Shown: positions 27,000-36,094 of the stretch, one piece after another | Position numbering within the stretch: the first letter of the stretch is position 1 | Layout of the letters: every line of letters begins with the position of its first letter | Source of the DNA: Candidatus Desulfobacillus denitrificans | Lineage (GTDB): Bacteria > Pseudomonadota > Gammaproteobacteria > Burkholderiales > Rhodocyclaceae | Reading direction: 5' to 3' | Length of the DNA stretch: 64,000 nt | Assembly (NCBI GenBank): GCA_017347485.1 | Contig: AP021857.1 | Location: forward strand, 806,001-870,000 | Program-made: the position numbers and the translations under genes | The notes under the pieces: model-generated | What the model saw: only the letters and a program-made list of their open reading frames with translations | The model's database searches: none | Told to the model about the DNA's origin: nothing

Positions 27000-28457
27000 A
27001 TGGGCTCACTTGAGGAACACCGTCAGCTCGACGAGGCCGGGATCGCGCGCCTCGTCGCCGGGCTGCGCCGTATCCTGGCGACTGACTCTTTGCTCGTCGC
27101 GCAGGAGGACCTCGTGCCCTACGAGTGCGACGGCCTTACCGCCTATCGCCAGCTGCCGCTGCTGGTGGCGCTGCCGACCAACGAGGAGCAGGTCGTCGAA
27201 GTGCTCAGGCTCTGCCACGCGCTGCGCGTGCCGGTGGTGGCGCGCGGCGCCGGCACCGGCCTCTCCGGCGGGGCCACGCCGGTGGCGCACGGCGTCGTGC
27301 TCTCGCTGGCGAAGTTCATGCGCATCCTCGACGTTGACCCGGTGGCGCGCACGGCGCGCGTGCAGCCGGGCGTGAGGAACCTCGCCATCTCGGAAGCGGC
27401 GGCGCCCTACGGCCTCTACTATGCGCCCGACCCGTCCAGCCAGATCGCCTGCACCATCGGCGGCAACGTCGCCGAGAACTCCGGCGGCGTGCACTGCCTG
27501 AAGTACGGCCTCACCGTGCACAACGTGCTGCGCCTGCGCGTGGCGCTGATCGACGGCACCGTGGTGGAGATCGGCTCGGAGGGACTGGATTCGCCCGGCT
27601 ACGACCTGCTCGCCCTGATGATCGGCTCGGAGGGCATGCTCGGCATCGTGCTGGAGGCGACGGTGAAGCTGACGCCGAAGCCGCAGCTGGCCCAGGTGGC
27701 GATGGCCTCCTTCGACGACGTGGTGAAGGCCGGCAACGCGGTGGCCGACATCATCGCGGCGGGCATCATCCCGGCTGGCCTCGAGATGATGGACAAGCCC
27801 GCCACGGCCGCCGTCGAGGACTACGTGCATGCCGGCTACGACCTGAATGCCGAAGCCATCCTGCTCGCCGAGTCCGACGGCACGCCGGAGGAGGTGGCCG
27901 AGGAGATCGCCGCCATGCGCGCCGTGCTGGAAAAGAGCGGCGCCACCGAGATCCGCGTCTCGCGCGACGAGGCCGAGCGGCTGAAGTTCTGGGCCGGAAG
28001 GAAGGCGGCCTTTCCGGCGGTGGGCCGCATCACGCCGGACTATCTCTGCATGGACGGCACCATCCCGCGCAAGCACCTGGCGCGCGTGCTCACCCGCATC
28101 GCCGAGCTGTCGCGGGAATACGATCTCCGCTGCGCCAACGTCTTCCATGCCGGCGACGGCAACCTGCACCCGCTCATCATGTTCGACGCCAACCGGCCCG
28201 GCGAGGTCGAGCGCGCCACCGGCTACGGCGGCAAGATCCTCGAACTGTCGGTCGAGGTCGGCGGCACCATCACCGGCGAGCACGGCGTCGGCATCGAGAA
28301 GGTCGGCCAGATGTGCGTGCAGTTCACGCAGGAGGAACTGGCCGCCTTCCACGGCGTCAAGGCCGCCTTCGACGCGCACACCCTGCTGAATCCCGGCAAG
28401 GCCGTGCCGACGCCGCGGCGCTGCTCGGAATACCGTCTGACGGGCTCGGCCAAATGA
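27000..28457 (+). CDS. glcD: Glycolate oxidase subunit GlcD (FAD-linked)
   Basis: 485 residues, FAD-binding type 4 oxidase. PVVARGAGTGLSGGATP and the DPSSQIACTIGGNVAENSGG block bind FAD, and the C-terminal half carries CANVFHAGDGNLHPLI and GEHGVGIEK. GlcD is the catalytic flavoprotein that oxidises glycolate to glyoxylate with GlcE and GlcF at the membrane. A GGAGGAAAC ribosome site precedes the ATG. Followed by a CACAGAG hairpin and glcE. Confidence 0.96.
   Translation: MGSLEEHRQLDEAGIARLVAGLRRILATDSLLVAQEDLVPYECDGLTAYRQLPLLVALPTNEEQVVEVLRLCHALRVPVVARGAGTGLSGGATPVAHGVVLSLAKFMRILDVDPVARTARVQPGVRNLAISEAAAPYGLYYAPDPSSQIACTIGGNVAENSGGVHCLKYGLTVHNVLRLRVALIDGTVVEIGSEGLDSPGYDLLALMIGSEGMLGIVLEATVKLTPKPQLAQVAMASFDDVVKAGNAVADIIAAGIIPAGLEMMDKPATAAVEDYVHAGYDLNAEAILLAESDGTPEEVAEEIAAMRAVLEKSGATEIRVSRDEAERLKFWAGRKAAFPAVGRITPDYLCMDGTIPRKHLARVLTRIAELSREYDLRCANVFHAGDGNLHPLIMFDANRPGEVERATGYGGKILELSVEVGGTITGEHGVGIEKVGQMCVQFTQEELAAFHGVKAAFDAHTLLNPGKAVPTPRRCSEYRLTGSAK
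27066..27088 (-). repeat. 23-bp bipartite motif, copy 6
   Basis: GAGTCAGT-N9-ACGGCG (one mismatch), antisense within glcD. Read in a different frame from the other antisense copies: R-R-I-L-A-T-D-S. Spacer CGCCAGGAT. Confidence 0.8.
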
Positions 28458-28468
28458 ACGCAAAGCCA

Positions 28469-28545
28469 TTAACCACAGAGGCACAGAGACACAGAGAAGC
28501 CCAAGGTCCTGTTTTTCTCTGTGCCTCTGTGTCTCTGTGGTGAAA
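28469..28545. repeat. CACAGAG-rich long inverted repeat, copy 3 (glcD-glcE gap)
   Basis: CACAGAG-GCACAGAGA-CACAGAG on the left and the mirror CTCTGTG-CCTCTGTG-TCTCTGTG on the right, with about 16 bases between. It resembles the two copies in the hyf operon and again fills a gap inside an operon. Confidence 0.85.
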
Positions 28546-28558
28546 AAGGTTTTATTGA

Positions 28559-29617
28559 ATGAGTGATCTGACCGAACAATTCCGCGAGCGCGTGCTCGCC
28601 GCGGCGGTGGACAAGGCGCCGCTGCGCATCCGCGGCGGCGGCACGAAGGATTTCTACGGCAATGCGCCGGCGGGCGAGTTGCTCGACACAACGGGCCACG
28701 CCGGCCTCGTCGCCTACGAGCCGACCGAACTGGTCGTCACTGTGCGCGCCGGCACGCGGCTGGCGGAACTGGAGGCGGCGCTGGGCGAAAGGGGCCAGAT
28801 GCTGGCCTTCGAGCCGCCGCACTTCGGCGAGACCGCCACGGCGGGTGGGTGCGTCGCGGCGGGACTCTCCGGCCCGCGCCGCGCCGCGGCCGGCGCGGTG
28901 CGCGACTACGTCCTCGGCGTGAAGCTGCTCGACGGCAAGGGAGAAATCCTCAACTTCGGTGGCCAGGTCATGAAGAACGTCGCCGGCTACGACGTCTCGC
29001 GCCTGATGGCGGGGGCGCTGGGCACGCTCGGCCTGCTGCTGGAGGTTTCGCTGAAGGTGCTGCCGAAGCCGCCGGCGGAGGCGACGCTGCGCCTGGAACT
29101 GCCGCAGGACCAGGCCATCGAGGCGATGAACCGCTGGGGCGGCCAGCCGCTGCCGCTCTCCGCCACCTGCTGGAGCGATGGCCTGCTCACGCTGCGCCTG
29201 TCCGGCGCGCGCGCGGCGGTGGCGGCGGCGAAGGAGAAGATCGGCGGCGAAGCCGTCGCCGATGCGGAGGCCTTCTGGCGCGGCGTGCGCGAGCAGGAGG
29301 ACGGCTTCTTCTCCAACGCGGCCGCGCTGTGGCGCCTGTCGCTGCCGGCGAAGACCGCGCCGCTCTCATTGCCGGGCGAACCGCTCATCGAGTGGGGCGG
29401 CGCCCTGCGCTGGCTGGCTTGCGACGGCCCGGCCGCGGCCGTGCGCGAGGCGGCGGCGCGGGCCGGCGGGCATGCCACGCTGTTCCGCGGCGGCGACCGC
29501 AGCGAGGGCGCGTTCCATCCGCTGCCGGCGCCGCTGATGGCGATCCACCGCAACCTCAAGCGCGCCTTCGACCCGCAGGGCCTGTTCAACCCCGGCCGTC
29601 TGTACAAAGAGTTCTAA
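28559..29617 (+). CDS. glcE: Glycolate oxidase subunit GlcE
   Basis: 352 residues; the short FAD-binding partner of GlcD. Motifs include [49 protein letters not shown] and [20 protein letters not shown], ending in [12 protein letters not shown]. No clear Shine-Dalgarno; the start is 13 bases after the repeat, next to ATTGA sequence. It ends three bases before glcF. Confidence 0.95.
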   Translation: MSDLTEQFRERVLAAAVDKAPLRIRGGGTKDFYGNAPAGELLDTTGHAGLVAYEPTELVVTVRAGTRLAELEAALGERGQMLAFEPPHFGETATAGGCVAAGLSGPRRAAAGAVRDYVLGVKLLDGKGEILNFGGQVMKNVAGYDVSRLMAGALGTLGLLLEVSLKVLPKPPAEATLRLELPQDQAIEAMNRWGGQPLPLSATCWSDGLLTLRLSGARAAVAAAKEKIGGEAVADAEAFWRGVREQEDGFFSNAAALWRLSLPAKTAPLSLPGEPLIEWGGALRWLACDGPAAAVREAAARAGGHATLFRGGDRSEGAFHPLPAPLMAIHRNLKRAFDPQGLFNPGRLYKEF

Positions 29618-29620
29618 GCC

Positions 29621-30856
29621 ATGCAGACGAATCTCGCCGACTTCATCCGCGGCACGCCGGACGGCGACACCGCCGACGCCACCCTGCGAAAGTGCGTGCA
29701 CTGCGGCTTCTGCACCGCCACCTGCCCGACCTACCAGCTGCTCGGCGACGAGCTCGACGGTCCGCGCGGCCGCATCTACCTCATCAAGCAGATGCTGGAA
29801 GGCGCCGCCGTCACCGAGAAGACCCAGCGCCACCTCGACCGCTGCCTGACCTGCCGCTCCTGCGAGACGACCTGCCCCTCCGGCGTCGAGTACCACCGCC
29901 TGGCCGACATCGGCCGCGCCGTGGCGGCGGCACGCGTGGCGCGTCCGCTCGGCACACGCTTCTTGCGCTTCGCCCTGCGCGAGGGTCTCACCCGCGCCTG
30001 GCTGTTCGGCCCGGCCTACCGGCTCGGCCAGTTCTTCTGCCCGCTGCTGCCGGCATCCTTGAAGGCCAAGCTGCTGCCGCGAAAAAAGTCAGTCGCGGCG
30101 GCACGGCGCACGCACCCGCGCAGGATGCTCATGCTGGCCGGCTGCGTGCAGCCCGCCATGGCGCCGAACATCAACGCCGCGACGGCGCGCGTGCTCGACC
30201 GGCTCGGCATCGCGACGATCGAGGCGGAGGGCGCCGGCTGCTGCGGCGCCGTGCGCCTGCACCTCGACGACCATGCGGGCGCGCGCGCGGATGCGCGGCG
30301 CAACATCGACGCCTGGTGGCCGCACCTCTCGGCAGGTGCCGAGGCGATCGTCGTCACCGCCTCCGGCTGCGGCGCCCACGTGCGCGACTACGCCCATCTG
30401 CTCGCGCACGACCCGGCCTATGCGGCCAAGGCGGCACGGGTCACGCTGCTCGCGCGCGACATCGCCGAGGTGCTGGCGGGCGAGCAGGCGGCGCTGGCGG
30501 CGCTGCTGCGAAAGTCAGTCCCGGCGACACGGCGCAAGGTCGCCTTCCATTCCCCCTGCTCGCTGCAGCACGGCATGCGCGTGCGCGGCGCCGTGGAATC
30601 CCTCCTGCAGGCGGCCGGCTTCGAGTTGACGCCGGTGGCGGATGCGCATCTGTGCTGCGGCTCGGCCGGCACCTATTCCGTCCTGCAGCCGGAACTTTCG
30701 CTGAAGCTGCGCGACAACAAGCTCGCCTGTCTTTCGGCCGGCGCGCCGGCGGCCGTCGCCAGCGCCAACATCGGCTGCATCGCGCATCTGCAATCCGGCA
30801 CGTCGACGCCGGTGTCGCACTGGATAGAATTGCTGGATCAACGACTGGAAAGCTGA
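29621..30856 (+). CDS. glcF: Glycolate oxidase iron-sulfur subunit GlcF
   Basis: 411 residues. Two 4Fe-4S motifs at the N-terminus: [14 protein letters not shown] and [14 protein letters not shown]. Two CCG-type domains follow ([28 protein letters not shown]), which feed electrons from the flavin subunits to the quinone pool. Normal length. Two copies of the 23-bp motif lie inside, both read as K-S-V-x-A-x-R-R. Confidence 0.95.
   Translation: MQTNLADFIRGTPDGDTADATLRKCVHCGFCTATCPTYQLLGDELDGPRGRIYLIKQMLEGAAVTEKTQRHLDRCLTCRSCETTCPSGVEYHRLADIGRAVAAARVARPLGTRFLRFALREGLTRAWLFGPAYRLGQFFCPLLPASLKAKLLPRKKSVAAARRTHPRRMLMLAGCVQPAMAPNINAATARVLDRLGIATIEAEGAGCCGAVRLHLDDHAGARADARRNIDAWWPHLSAGAEAIVVTASGCGAHVRDYAHLLAHDPAYAAKAARVTLLARDIAEVLAGEQAALAALLRKSVPATRRKVAFHSPCSLQHGMRVRGAVESLLQAAGFELTPVADAHLCCGSAGTYSVLQPELSLKLRDNKLACLSAGAPAAVASANIGCIAHLQSGTSTPVSHWIELLDQRLES
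30086..30108 (+). repeat. 23-bp bipartite motif, copy 7
   Basis: AAGTCAGT-N9-ACGGCG, sense within glcF, read K-S-V-A-A-A-R-R. Spacer CGCGGCGGC. Confidence 0.85.
30512..30534 (+). repeat. 23-bp bipartite motif, copy 8
   Basis: AAGTCAGT-N9-ACGGCG, sense within glcF, same frame as copy 7, read K-S-V-P-A-T-R-R. Spacer CCCGGCGAC. Confidence 0.85.
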
Positions 30857-30857
30857 G

Positions 30858-32531
30858 ATGGAGCTGAACGCGCAGGCGAAGAACTACGACGATCTCTTCA
30901 ACACCTTCCGCTGGAACGCGCCGGCACGCTTCAACATGGCGCAGGCCTGCTGCGGCCGCTGGGCCGGGGACCGCTCGCGCTTCGCCCTCTACTACGAGGA
31001 CGAGGCCGGCCACACGCAAGCCTGGAGCTTCTGGGACATCCAGACGGCGGCCAACCGCCTCTCCAACGTGCTGCATGCGCTGGGCGTCATGCGGCGCGAC
31101 CGCGTCGCCATCGTCCTGCCGCAGCGGCCGCAGACCGGGGTCAGTCACATCGCCTGCTACCAGATGGACGCCATCGCGCTGCCGCTCTCCCACTTGTTCG
31201 GCCCCGACGCGCTGGAGTACCGGCTGGCGAATTCCGAGGCCTGCGTCGCCATCGTCGACGAATCCACCCTGCCCAAGCTGTGGGCGGTGAAGGACAGGCT
31301 GCCGCACCTGCGCCACATCATCGGCGTCGGCGGGGCGAAAGAGGCCGGCGTGCACGACTGGGACACGCTGCTCGCGCGCGCCTCGCGCCGCTTCCAGTGC
31401 GTCGACACCGCCGCCGACGACCCGGCCGTGATCATCTACACCAGCGGCACGACGGGCAACCCGAAGGGCGCGCTGATGGCGCAGCGCACCCTGCTCGGCA
31501 ACCTGTCCGGCTTCGCCTGCTCGCACGACTTCTTCCCGCAGCCGAACGACATGTTCTGGTCGCCCGCCGACTGGGCATGGACCGGCGGCCTCTTCGACGC
31601 GCTGCTGCCGACCTGGCACTACGGCATGCCGATCCTCGGCTACCGCGGCCGCTTCGACCCGGAGAAGGCCTTCTGGCTGATCGAGAAGTACGGCGTGCGC
31701 AATGCCTTCCTCTTCCCCACCGCGCTGAAGATGATGATGAAGGCGGTGCCGGAGCCGAAGGCGCGCTACGACGTGAACCTCCGCACCATCATGAGCGGCG
31801 GCGAGGCGGTGGGCGAGACGGTGTTCCGCTGGGCGCAGGAGCAGCTCGGCGTCAGCATCAACGAAATCTTCGGCCAGACCGAGATGAACTACGTCGTCGG
31901 CGGCTGCGCCGCGGCGTATCCGGCCAGGCCCGGCGCCATGGGGCGGCCCTATCCGGGCCACCGCGTCGCCGTGCTCGACGACGCCGGCAACGTGCTGCCG
32001 CCGGGCGAGGTCGGCGAGGTCTGCGTGCAGCGCGCCTGCAACGGCGAGCCCGATCCGGTGTTCATGCTCGAATACTGGAAGAACCCGCAGGCGACGGCGG
32101 AGAAATACATCGGCGAGGGACTCAACGCCTGGGGCCGCACCGGCGACCTGGCGAAGATGGACGAGGACGGCTACCTCTGGTACCAGGGCCGCGCCGACGA
32201 CGTCTTCAAGAGCGCCGGCTATCGCATCGGCCCCTCGGAGATCGAGAACTGCCTGGTCAAGCACCCGGCGGTGGCCAACGCCGCCGTGGTCGGCGCGCCC
32301 GACGAGACGCGCGGCACCATCGTCAAGGCCTTCATCGTGCTGCAGCCGGGCCGGCAGCCCTCGGGCGAACTGGAGGCGGAGCTCGCCGCCCACGTGCGGC
32401 AGTATCTCGCCCCTTACGAGTACCCGAAGGCCATCGAGTTCGTCGACAGCCTGCCGATGACCACCACCGGCAAGGTGCAGCGGCGCGTGCTGCGCCTGCG
32501 GGAAGAGGAAAAATTCAAGGATCGGCCGTAG
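30858..32531 (+). CDS. Acyl-CoA synthetase (AMP-forming)
   Basis: 557 residues, ANL superfamily: P-loop IIYTSGTTGNPKGALMA, adenylate motif NEIFGQTEMNYVVGG, hinge YQGRADDVFKSAGYRIGPSEIE and catalytic lysine region TTTGKVQRRVL. It resembles medium-chain or propionate/acetate-type synthetases; the substrate cannot be set from sequence. It follows glcF by one base, so it is co-transcribed. A hairpin covers its stop codon. Confidence 0.9.
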   Translation: MELNAQAKNYDDLFNTFRWNAPARFNMAQACCGRWAGDRSRFALYYEDEAGHTQAWSFWDIQTAANRLSNVLHALGVMRRDRVAIVLPQRPQTGVSHIACYQMDAIALPLSHLFGPDALEYRLANSEACVAIVDESTLPKLWAVKDRLPHLRHIIGVGGAKEAGVHDWDTLLARASRRFQCVDTAADDPAVIIYTSGTTGNPKGALMAQRTLLGNLSGFACSHDFFPQPNDMFWSPADWAWTGGLFDALLPTWHYGMPILGYRGRFDPEKAFWLIEKYGVRNAFLFPTALKMMMKAVPEPKARYDVNLRTIMSGGEAVGETVFRWAQEQLGVSINEIFGQTEMNYVVGGCAAAYPARPGAMGRPYPGHRVAVLDDAGNVLPPGEVGEVCVQRACNGEPDPVFMLEYWKNPQATAEKYIGEGLNAWGRTGDLAKMDEDGYLWYQGRADDVFKSAGYRIGPSEIENCLVKHPAVANAAVVGAPDETRGTIVKAFIVLQPGRQPSGELEAELAAHVRQYLAPYEYPKAIEFVDSLPMTTTGKVQRRVLRLREEEKFKDRP

Positions 32532-32551
32532 GTCGGCCTGAAGGCCGACCT
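32530..32551. terminator. Hairpin at the end of the glc operon
   Basis: AGGTCGGCC, loop TGAA, GGCCGACCT: a perfect 9-bp stem overlapping the TAG of the acyl-CoA synthetase. No T-run follows, so it may be a weak terminator or an RNA-stabilising 3' hairpin. Confidence 0.45.
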
Positions 32552-32607
32552 GCGGGTGGTGGGACGTGCTACATTCGGGCCAGACAAAACATCAAAGTTG
32601 CTGCCCC

Positions 32608-33387
32608 ATGGCTTTCAGCGTCGAAACCTGCGCCGCCCAGCACATCGGCGACCGCCAGGAACAGCAGGATCGGGTCGGGCTGCTGCCCAATCCGAAGCGG
32701 CCCGGCATGCTCATCGCCGTGCTGGCCGACGGCATGGGCGGCCACAGCGGCGGCGCCATGGCCGCCGAGCAGGTCATCCTCAAGGCGCGGCAGAATTTCG
32801 ACAACTACGGACCGGCCGACGAGACGCCGCAGGAACTGCTGCGCTCGATCATCGACGAGGCCCATGTCGTCGTCAAGCTGACGCGCTTCACCAGCGAGCA
32901 GGATCCGCACACCACCGCCTGCGTGCTGCTGTTCCAGCCCGGCCGCGTCGACTGGGCGCACTGCGGCGATTCGCGCATCTACCATTTCCGCGGCGACAAG
33001 CTGGTCAGCCGCAGCTCCGACCACTCCTACGTGAACGAGATGCTGAAGAAGGGCTATCTCACGCCGGAGCAGGCCGAGCACCATCCGCAGAAGAACGTCC
33101 TGCTCGGCTGCCTCGGCTCGGAGCGCGAGCCGACCATCGATTACGGGGAAGCCGTGCCGCCGCAGGCGGACGACATCTTCCTGCTCTGTTCCGACGGCCT
33201 GTGGGCCTACTTCACGGATGCCGAGCTGGGCGGCGTGCTGGCCGCCCATCCGCCGCGCGGCGCGGCGGAAATCCTCATCCGGCGCGCGCGCGAGCGGGCC
33301 CAGGGCCACGGCGACAACTGCTCGCTGGTGATCGTCAAGCTGGTGGAAAAAAAAGGCCGAGGCGAAAGCGGCGCCGGCCGGGGCTAG
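32608..33387 (+). CDS. PP2C-family protein Ser/Thr phosphatase
   Basis: 259 residues with the PPM motifs: RQEQQDR (first Asp/Glu region), VLADGMGGHSGG, AHCGDSRIYHF, LLCSDGLW and GHGDNCSLV, giving the two-metal active site. Soluble. No strong ribosome site before the ATG at 32608. It likely reverses Hanks-type phosphorylation, for which the kinase at 22945 is a candidate elsewhere in the window. It converges with the next histidine kinase; the two stop codons share the palindrome CTAG. Confidence 0.92.
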   Translation: MAFSVETCAAQHIGDRQEQQDRVGLLPNPKRPGMLIAVLADGMGGHSGGAMAAEQVILKARQNFDNYGPADETPQELLRSIIDEAHVVVKLTRFTSEQDPHTTACVLLFQPGRVDWAHCGDSRIYHFRGDKLVSRSSDHSYVNEMLKKGYLTPEQAEHHPQKNVLLGCLGSEREPTIDYGEAVPPQADDIFLLCSDGLWAYFTDAELGGVLAAHPPRGAAEILIRRARERAQGHGDNCSLVIVKLVEKKGRGESGAGRG

Positions 33388-34685
33388 CGCGGCTCGGCCG
33401 GCACCCCCTCCGTCCAGAGCGTGAAGCAGAAGGTCGCGCCGCGGCCGGGCTCCGACTCCGCCCAGACGCGTCCGCCGTGGCGCTGCACGATGCGCTGCAC
33501 GATGGCGAGGCCGATGCCGTTGCCCTCGAAATCGCTCGGCGAGTGCATGCGCTGGAAGGGCGAGAACAGCTTCGCCGCGTAGCGCATGTCGAAGCCGACG
33601 CCGTTGTCCTGCACGTAGAAGAAGGCCTTGCCGTCCCTTTCCCGCCGGCCGAATTCGATGCGGGGTTCGGAGATCCTGCGCGTGTACTTCCAGGCATTGC
33701 CGAGCAGGTCTTCCAGGACAATCCGCATCAGGCCGGCATCGGCCTGCACCGTCAGGCCGGAAGCCACCCCGGCGATGACGCCCCGCTGCGGCTCCTGGCC
33801 GCGCAGGCGCCCGATGGCGTCGCGGGCGATGGCGCCCAGGTCGGTTTCCGCCAGCCGCATGCCGGCACGGCAGATGCGCGAGAGCCTGAGCAGGTCGTCC
33901 ATCAGGCGGCCCATGCGTTCGCTGGCGGCGATGATGCGCTGCAGCTTGTCCTTGTCGTCATCGTCGAGGATGGCGCCGGCATCCTCGAGCAGGATGCGGG
34001 AGAAGCCGTCGAGCGCCCGCAGCGGCGCCCGCAGGTCGTGCGACACCGCATAGCAGAACGATTCCATTTCCCGGTTGGCCTCCTCCAGCTGCTGCGTGCG
34101 CTGCCGCACCCGGACTTCCAGCTCGGCGTTGAGCCGGCGCGTCTCGTCGACGGCGGCCTGGCGCGAGAGGGCCAGCGCGAGGTATTCGGCGACGGTCAGG
34201 GCCAGGCGAACCTCGTCCGGCTGCATTGCGTGCGGGGCGTCGAAATACAGCATGAACTTGCCGAGCAGGCGCCCCTGGTGGGCGATCGGGATGAAGGCCA
34301 GCGAGGCGATGCCTTCCTCGCCCAGCAGCGGCAACAGGGCATGGAGACTCGGCTCCTGCCGCGGATCGAAGGCGAGGATGGGCTGGGCGTCGCCGTCGTT
34401 GGCCGCCCACGGCGAATGGCCCTCGACGGCGGCACGGTAGCGATCGGAGAGGTTTTCCCAGGCGGCGAAGCGCATGGTGCCGCCGGCGTCGAAGAGCAGC
34501 ACGGCGGCGCGATCGGCGCCGCAGATCCAGCGCAGGGCCTGTAGGGCCTCGGGGAAGACGGCCTCGACGACGGGACACTGGTTGATGGTTTCGGCCAGGG
34601 CGTGCAGGGCGCGCAGCTCGCGCAACTGGCGCTCGAGGGCGGTTTCCGCGGCAAAGGCGCTGCGCTGGGGCGAAGACGACTGCAA
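33384..34685 (-). CDS. GAF-domain sensor histidine kinase, orphan
   Basis: 433 residues, soluble: GAF domain (about 20-175), coiled-coil linker, HisKA with CYAVSHDLRAPLRALDGFSR, and an ATPase domain with QDNGVGFDM and GNGIGLAIVQR. The domain order resembles bacteriophytochrome-type kinases, but no chromophore Cys is evident in the expected place. No regulator gene is adjacent. The start is TTG at 34685, supported by AGGGAGGA just upstream; no ATG is available near it. Confidence 0.88.
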   Translation of the reverse strand: MQSSSPQRSAFAAETALERQLRELRALHALAETINQCPVVEAVFPEALQALRWICGADRAAVLLFDAGGTMRFAAWENLSDRYRAAVEGHSPWAANDGDAQPILAFDPRQEPSLHALLPLLGEEGIASLAFIPIAHQGRLLGKFMLYFDAPHAMQPDEVRLALTVAEYLALALSRQAAVDETRRLNAELEVRVRQRTQQLEEANREMESFCYAVSHDLRAPLRALDGFSRILLEDAGAILDDDDKDKLQRIIAASERMGRLMDDLLRLSRICRAGMRLAETDLGAIARDAIGRLRGQEPQRGVIAGVASGLTVQADAGLMRIVLEDLLGNAWKYTRRISEPRIEFGRRERDGKAFFYVQDNGVGFDMRYAAKLFSPFQRMHSPSDFEGNGIGLAIVQRIVQRHGGRVWAESEPGRGATFCFTLWTEGVPAEPR

Positions 34686-34889
34686 AATTCCTCCCTGGCC
34701 GGCGATGCCGTCTTTCGGGACGTTGCCGGAATGCTTCGTGTCAGGGATCGCGGCTTCGAATCGCTGCCCGGCCCCGCTTGTTGGTGACGGGAATCTTACA
34801 GAAGAAAGCGCGGGGATTTTCGCGGCAAGCCGATCATAGTTTTTTTGGGAGGTGCTTATGATACGGGCCGGAATGCTTGCAAGCAGTTC

Positions 34890-35957
34890 TTAACCCAGCC
34901 AGCGCCGGCGCCAGAAAATCGTCACCATCACCAGGGCGATCGCGCCCATCATGCCGAGCGCGACGAGAAAGCCCCCGCTGTCGGCAATCAGGGGCATGTT
35001 GCGGAAATTCATGCCGAAAATGCCGGCGATCAGCGCCGCCGGCATGAACAGGGTGGTGATCACGGTGAGGATGCGCACCTCCATGTTCACCCGGTTGGAG
35101 ACGCTGGACAGATAGATGTCGAGCATGCCGGCGATGAGGTCGCGGATGCCTTCCAGCGATTCGATGACATGCACGGCGTGGTCGTAGATGTCGCGCAGGT
35201 AGGGCTGCGTTTCCGGCTTGAAGAAGCGCTGGTCGGCGCGCGTCAGGCTGTTGATGACCTCGCGCAGCGGCCAGATGGCGCGGCGCAGCGACAGCGCTTC
35301 GCGCTTGATCTCGTGGATTTCCTTGAGCAGGGCCGGCGTGGCCTGCTGCAGCAGCCTGTCCTCCAGCGCCTCGGTGCGCTCGGTGAGCTGCTCCAGCACG
35401 GTGAAATAGCGGTCGACCAGGATGTCGAGCATCGAATAGGCGAGGTAATCGGCGCCGAGCCTGCGGATCTGTCCCTTGTCGGCGCGCAGGCGCTCGCGCA
35501 GCGGATCGAAGGTGCCGGTCGGCCGCTCCTGGAAGGTCAGCACGAAGTCCGGGCCGAGGACGATGCTCAGCTGGTCCGAGCCGATGACCCCCTTCGCGGC
35601 GTCGTAGTCGAAGAAGCGCGCGACGATGTAGAGATAGTCGCCGTAGTCGTCCACCTTCGGCCGCTGGTCGGTGTTGAGGATGTCCTCCAGCACCAGCGGA
35701 TGCAGCCTGAAGCGGTGGCCGATTTCCGCCATCACCTCGGGTTCGTGCAGGCCGTGCACGTTCAGCCACAGCGTGCCCGGCGCCCGCGCGTGATCGCGCG
35801 ATTCCGCGATCGAGGCGAAGCGGTTTTCCCGCAGCGCGCCGGCGTCGAACTCGAACAGGGTGATGTCGGGCCGCGCCGTGCGCTTCTCGCCGAGGTGCAC
35901 CAGCGCCCCGGGCGCCAGGCCGGTTTTTTGCGAACGGAGCTTGCGGGTTTTTTTCAT
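34890..35957 (-). CDS. corA: CorA-family magnesium/cobalt channel
   Basis: 355 residues. A long cytoplasmic alpha/beta N-terminus (LWLNVHGLHEPEVMAEIGHRFRLHPLVLEDILN; RPKVDDYGDYLYIV) precedes two C-terminal helices with the selectivity motif GMN in GIFGMNFRNMP. Normal CorA length. The ATG at 35957 has a GGAGGAG ribosome site. Divergent from pntA. A perfect palindrome TGCTTGCAAGCA sits five bases past its stop. Confidence 0.95.
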   Translation of the reverse strand: MKKTRKLRSQKTGLAPGALVHLGEKRTARPDITLFEFDAGALRENRFASIAESRDHARAPGTLWLNVHGLHEPEVMAEIGHRFRLHPLVLEDILNTDQRPKVDDYGDYLYIVARFFDYDAAKGVIGSDQLSIVLGPDFVLTFQERPTGTFDPLRERLRADKGQIRRLGADYLAYSMLDILVDRYFTVLEQLTERTEALEDRLLQQATPALLKEIHEIKREALSLRRAIWPLREVINSLTRADQRFFKPETQPYLRDIYDHAVHVIESLEGIRDLIAGMLDIYLSSVSNRVNMEVRILTVITTLFMPAALIAGIFGMNFRNMPLIADSGGFLVALGMMGAIALVMVTIFWRRRWLG

Positions 35958-36094
35958 GCTGGTAACTCCTCCAAGGGGCGCCGGCAACCTACCCACGGCG
36001 CACCGGATTTAAGTATGATTGCCGTTTGCCGTCAAGGGCCGCGGCCCGGGCGGCCGCCCATACCAAAATTATCGCGAACAAGGGGGGAAGTGCC

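Noticed and set aside
34874..34885. Palindrome TGCTTGCAAGCA after corA as a terminator
   Set aside because: Self-complementary without a loop and lacking a T-run; could be a binding site but nothing supports that.
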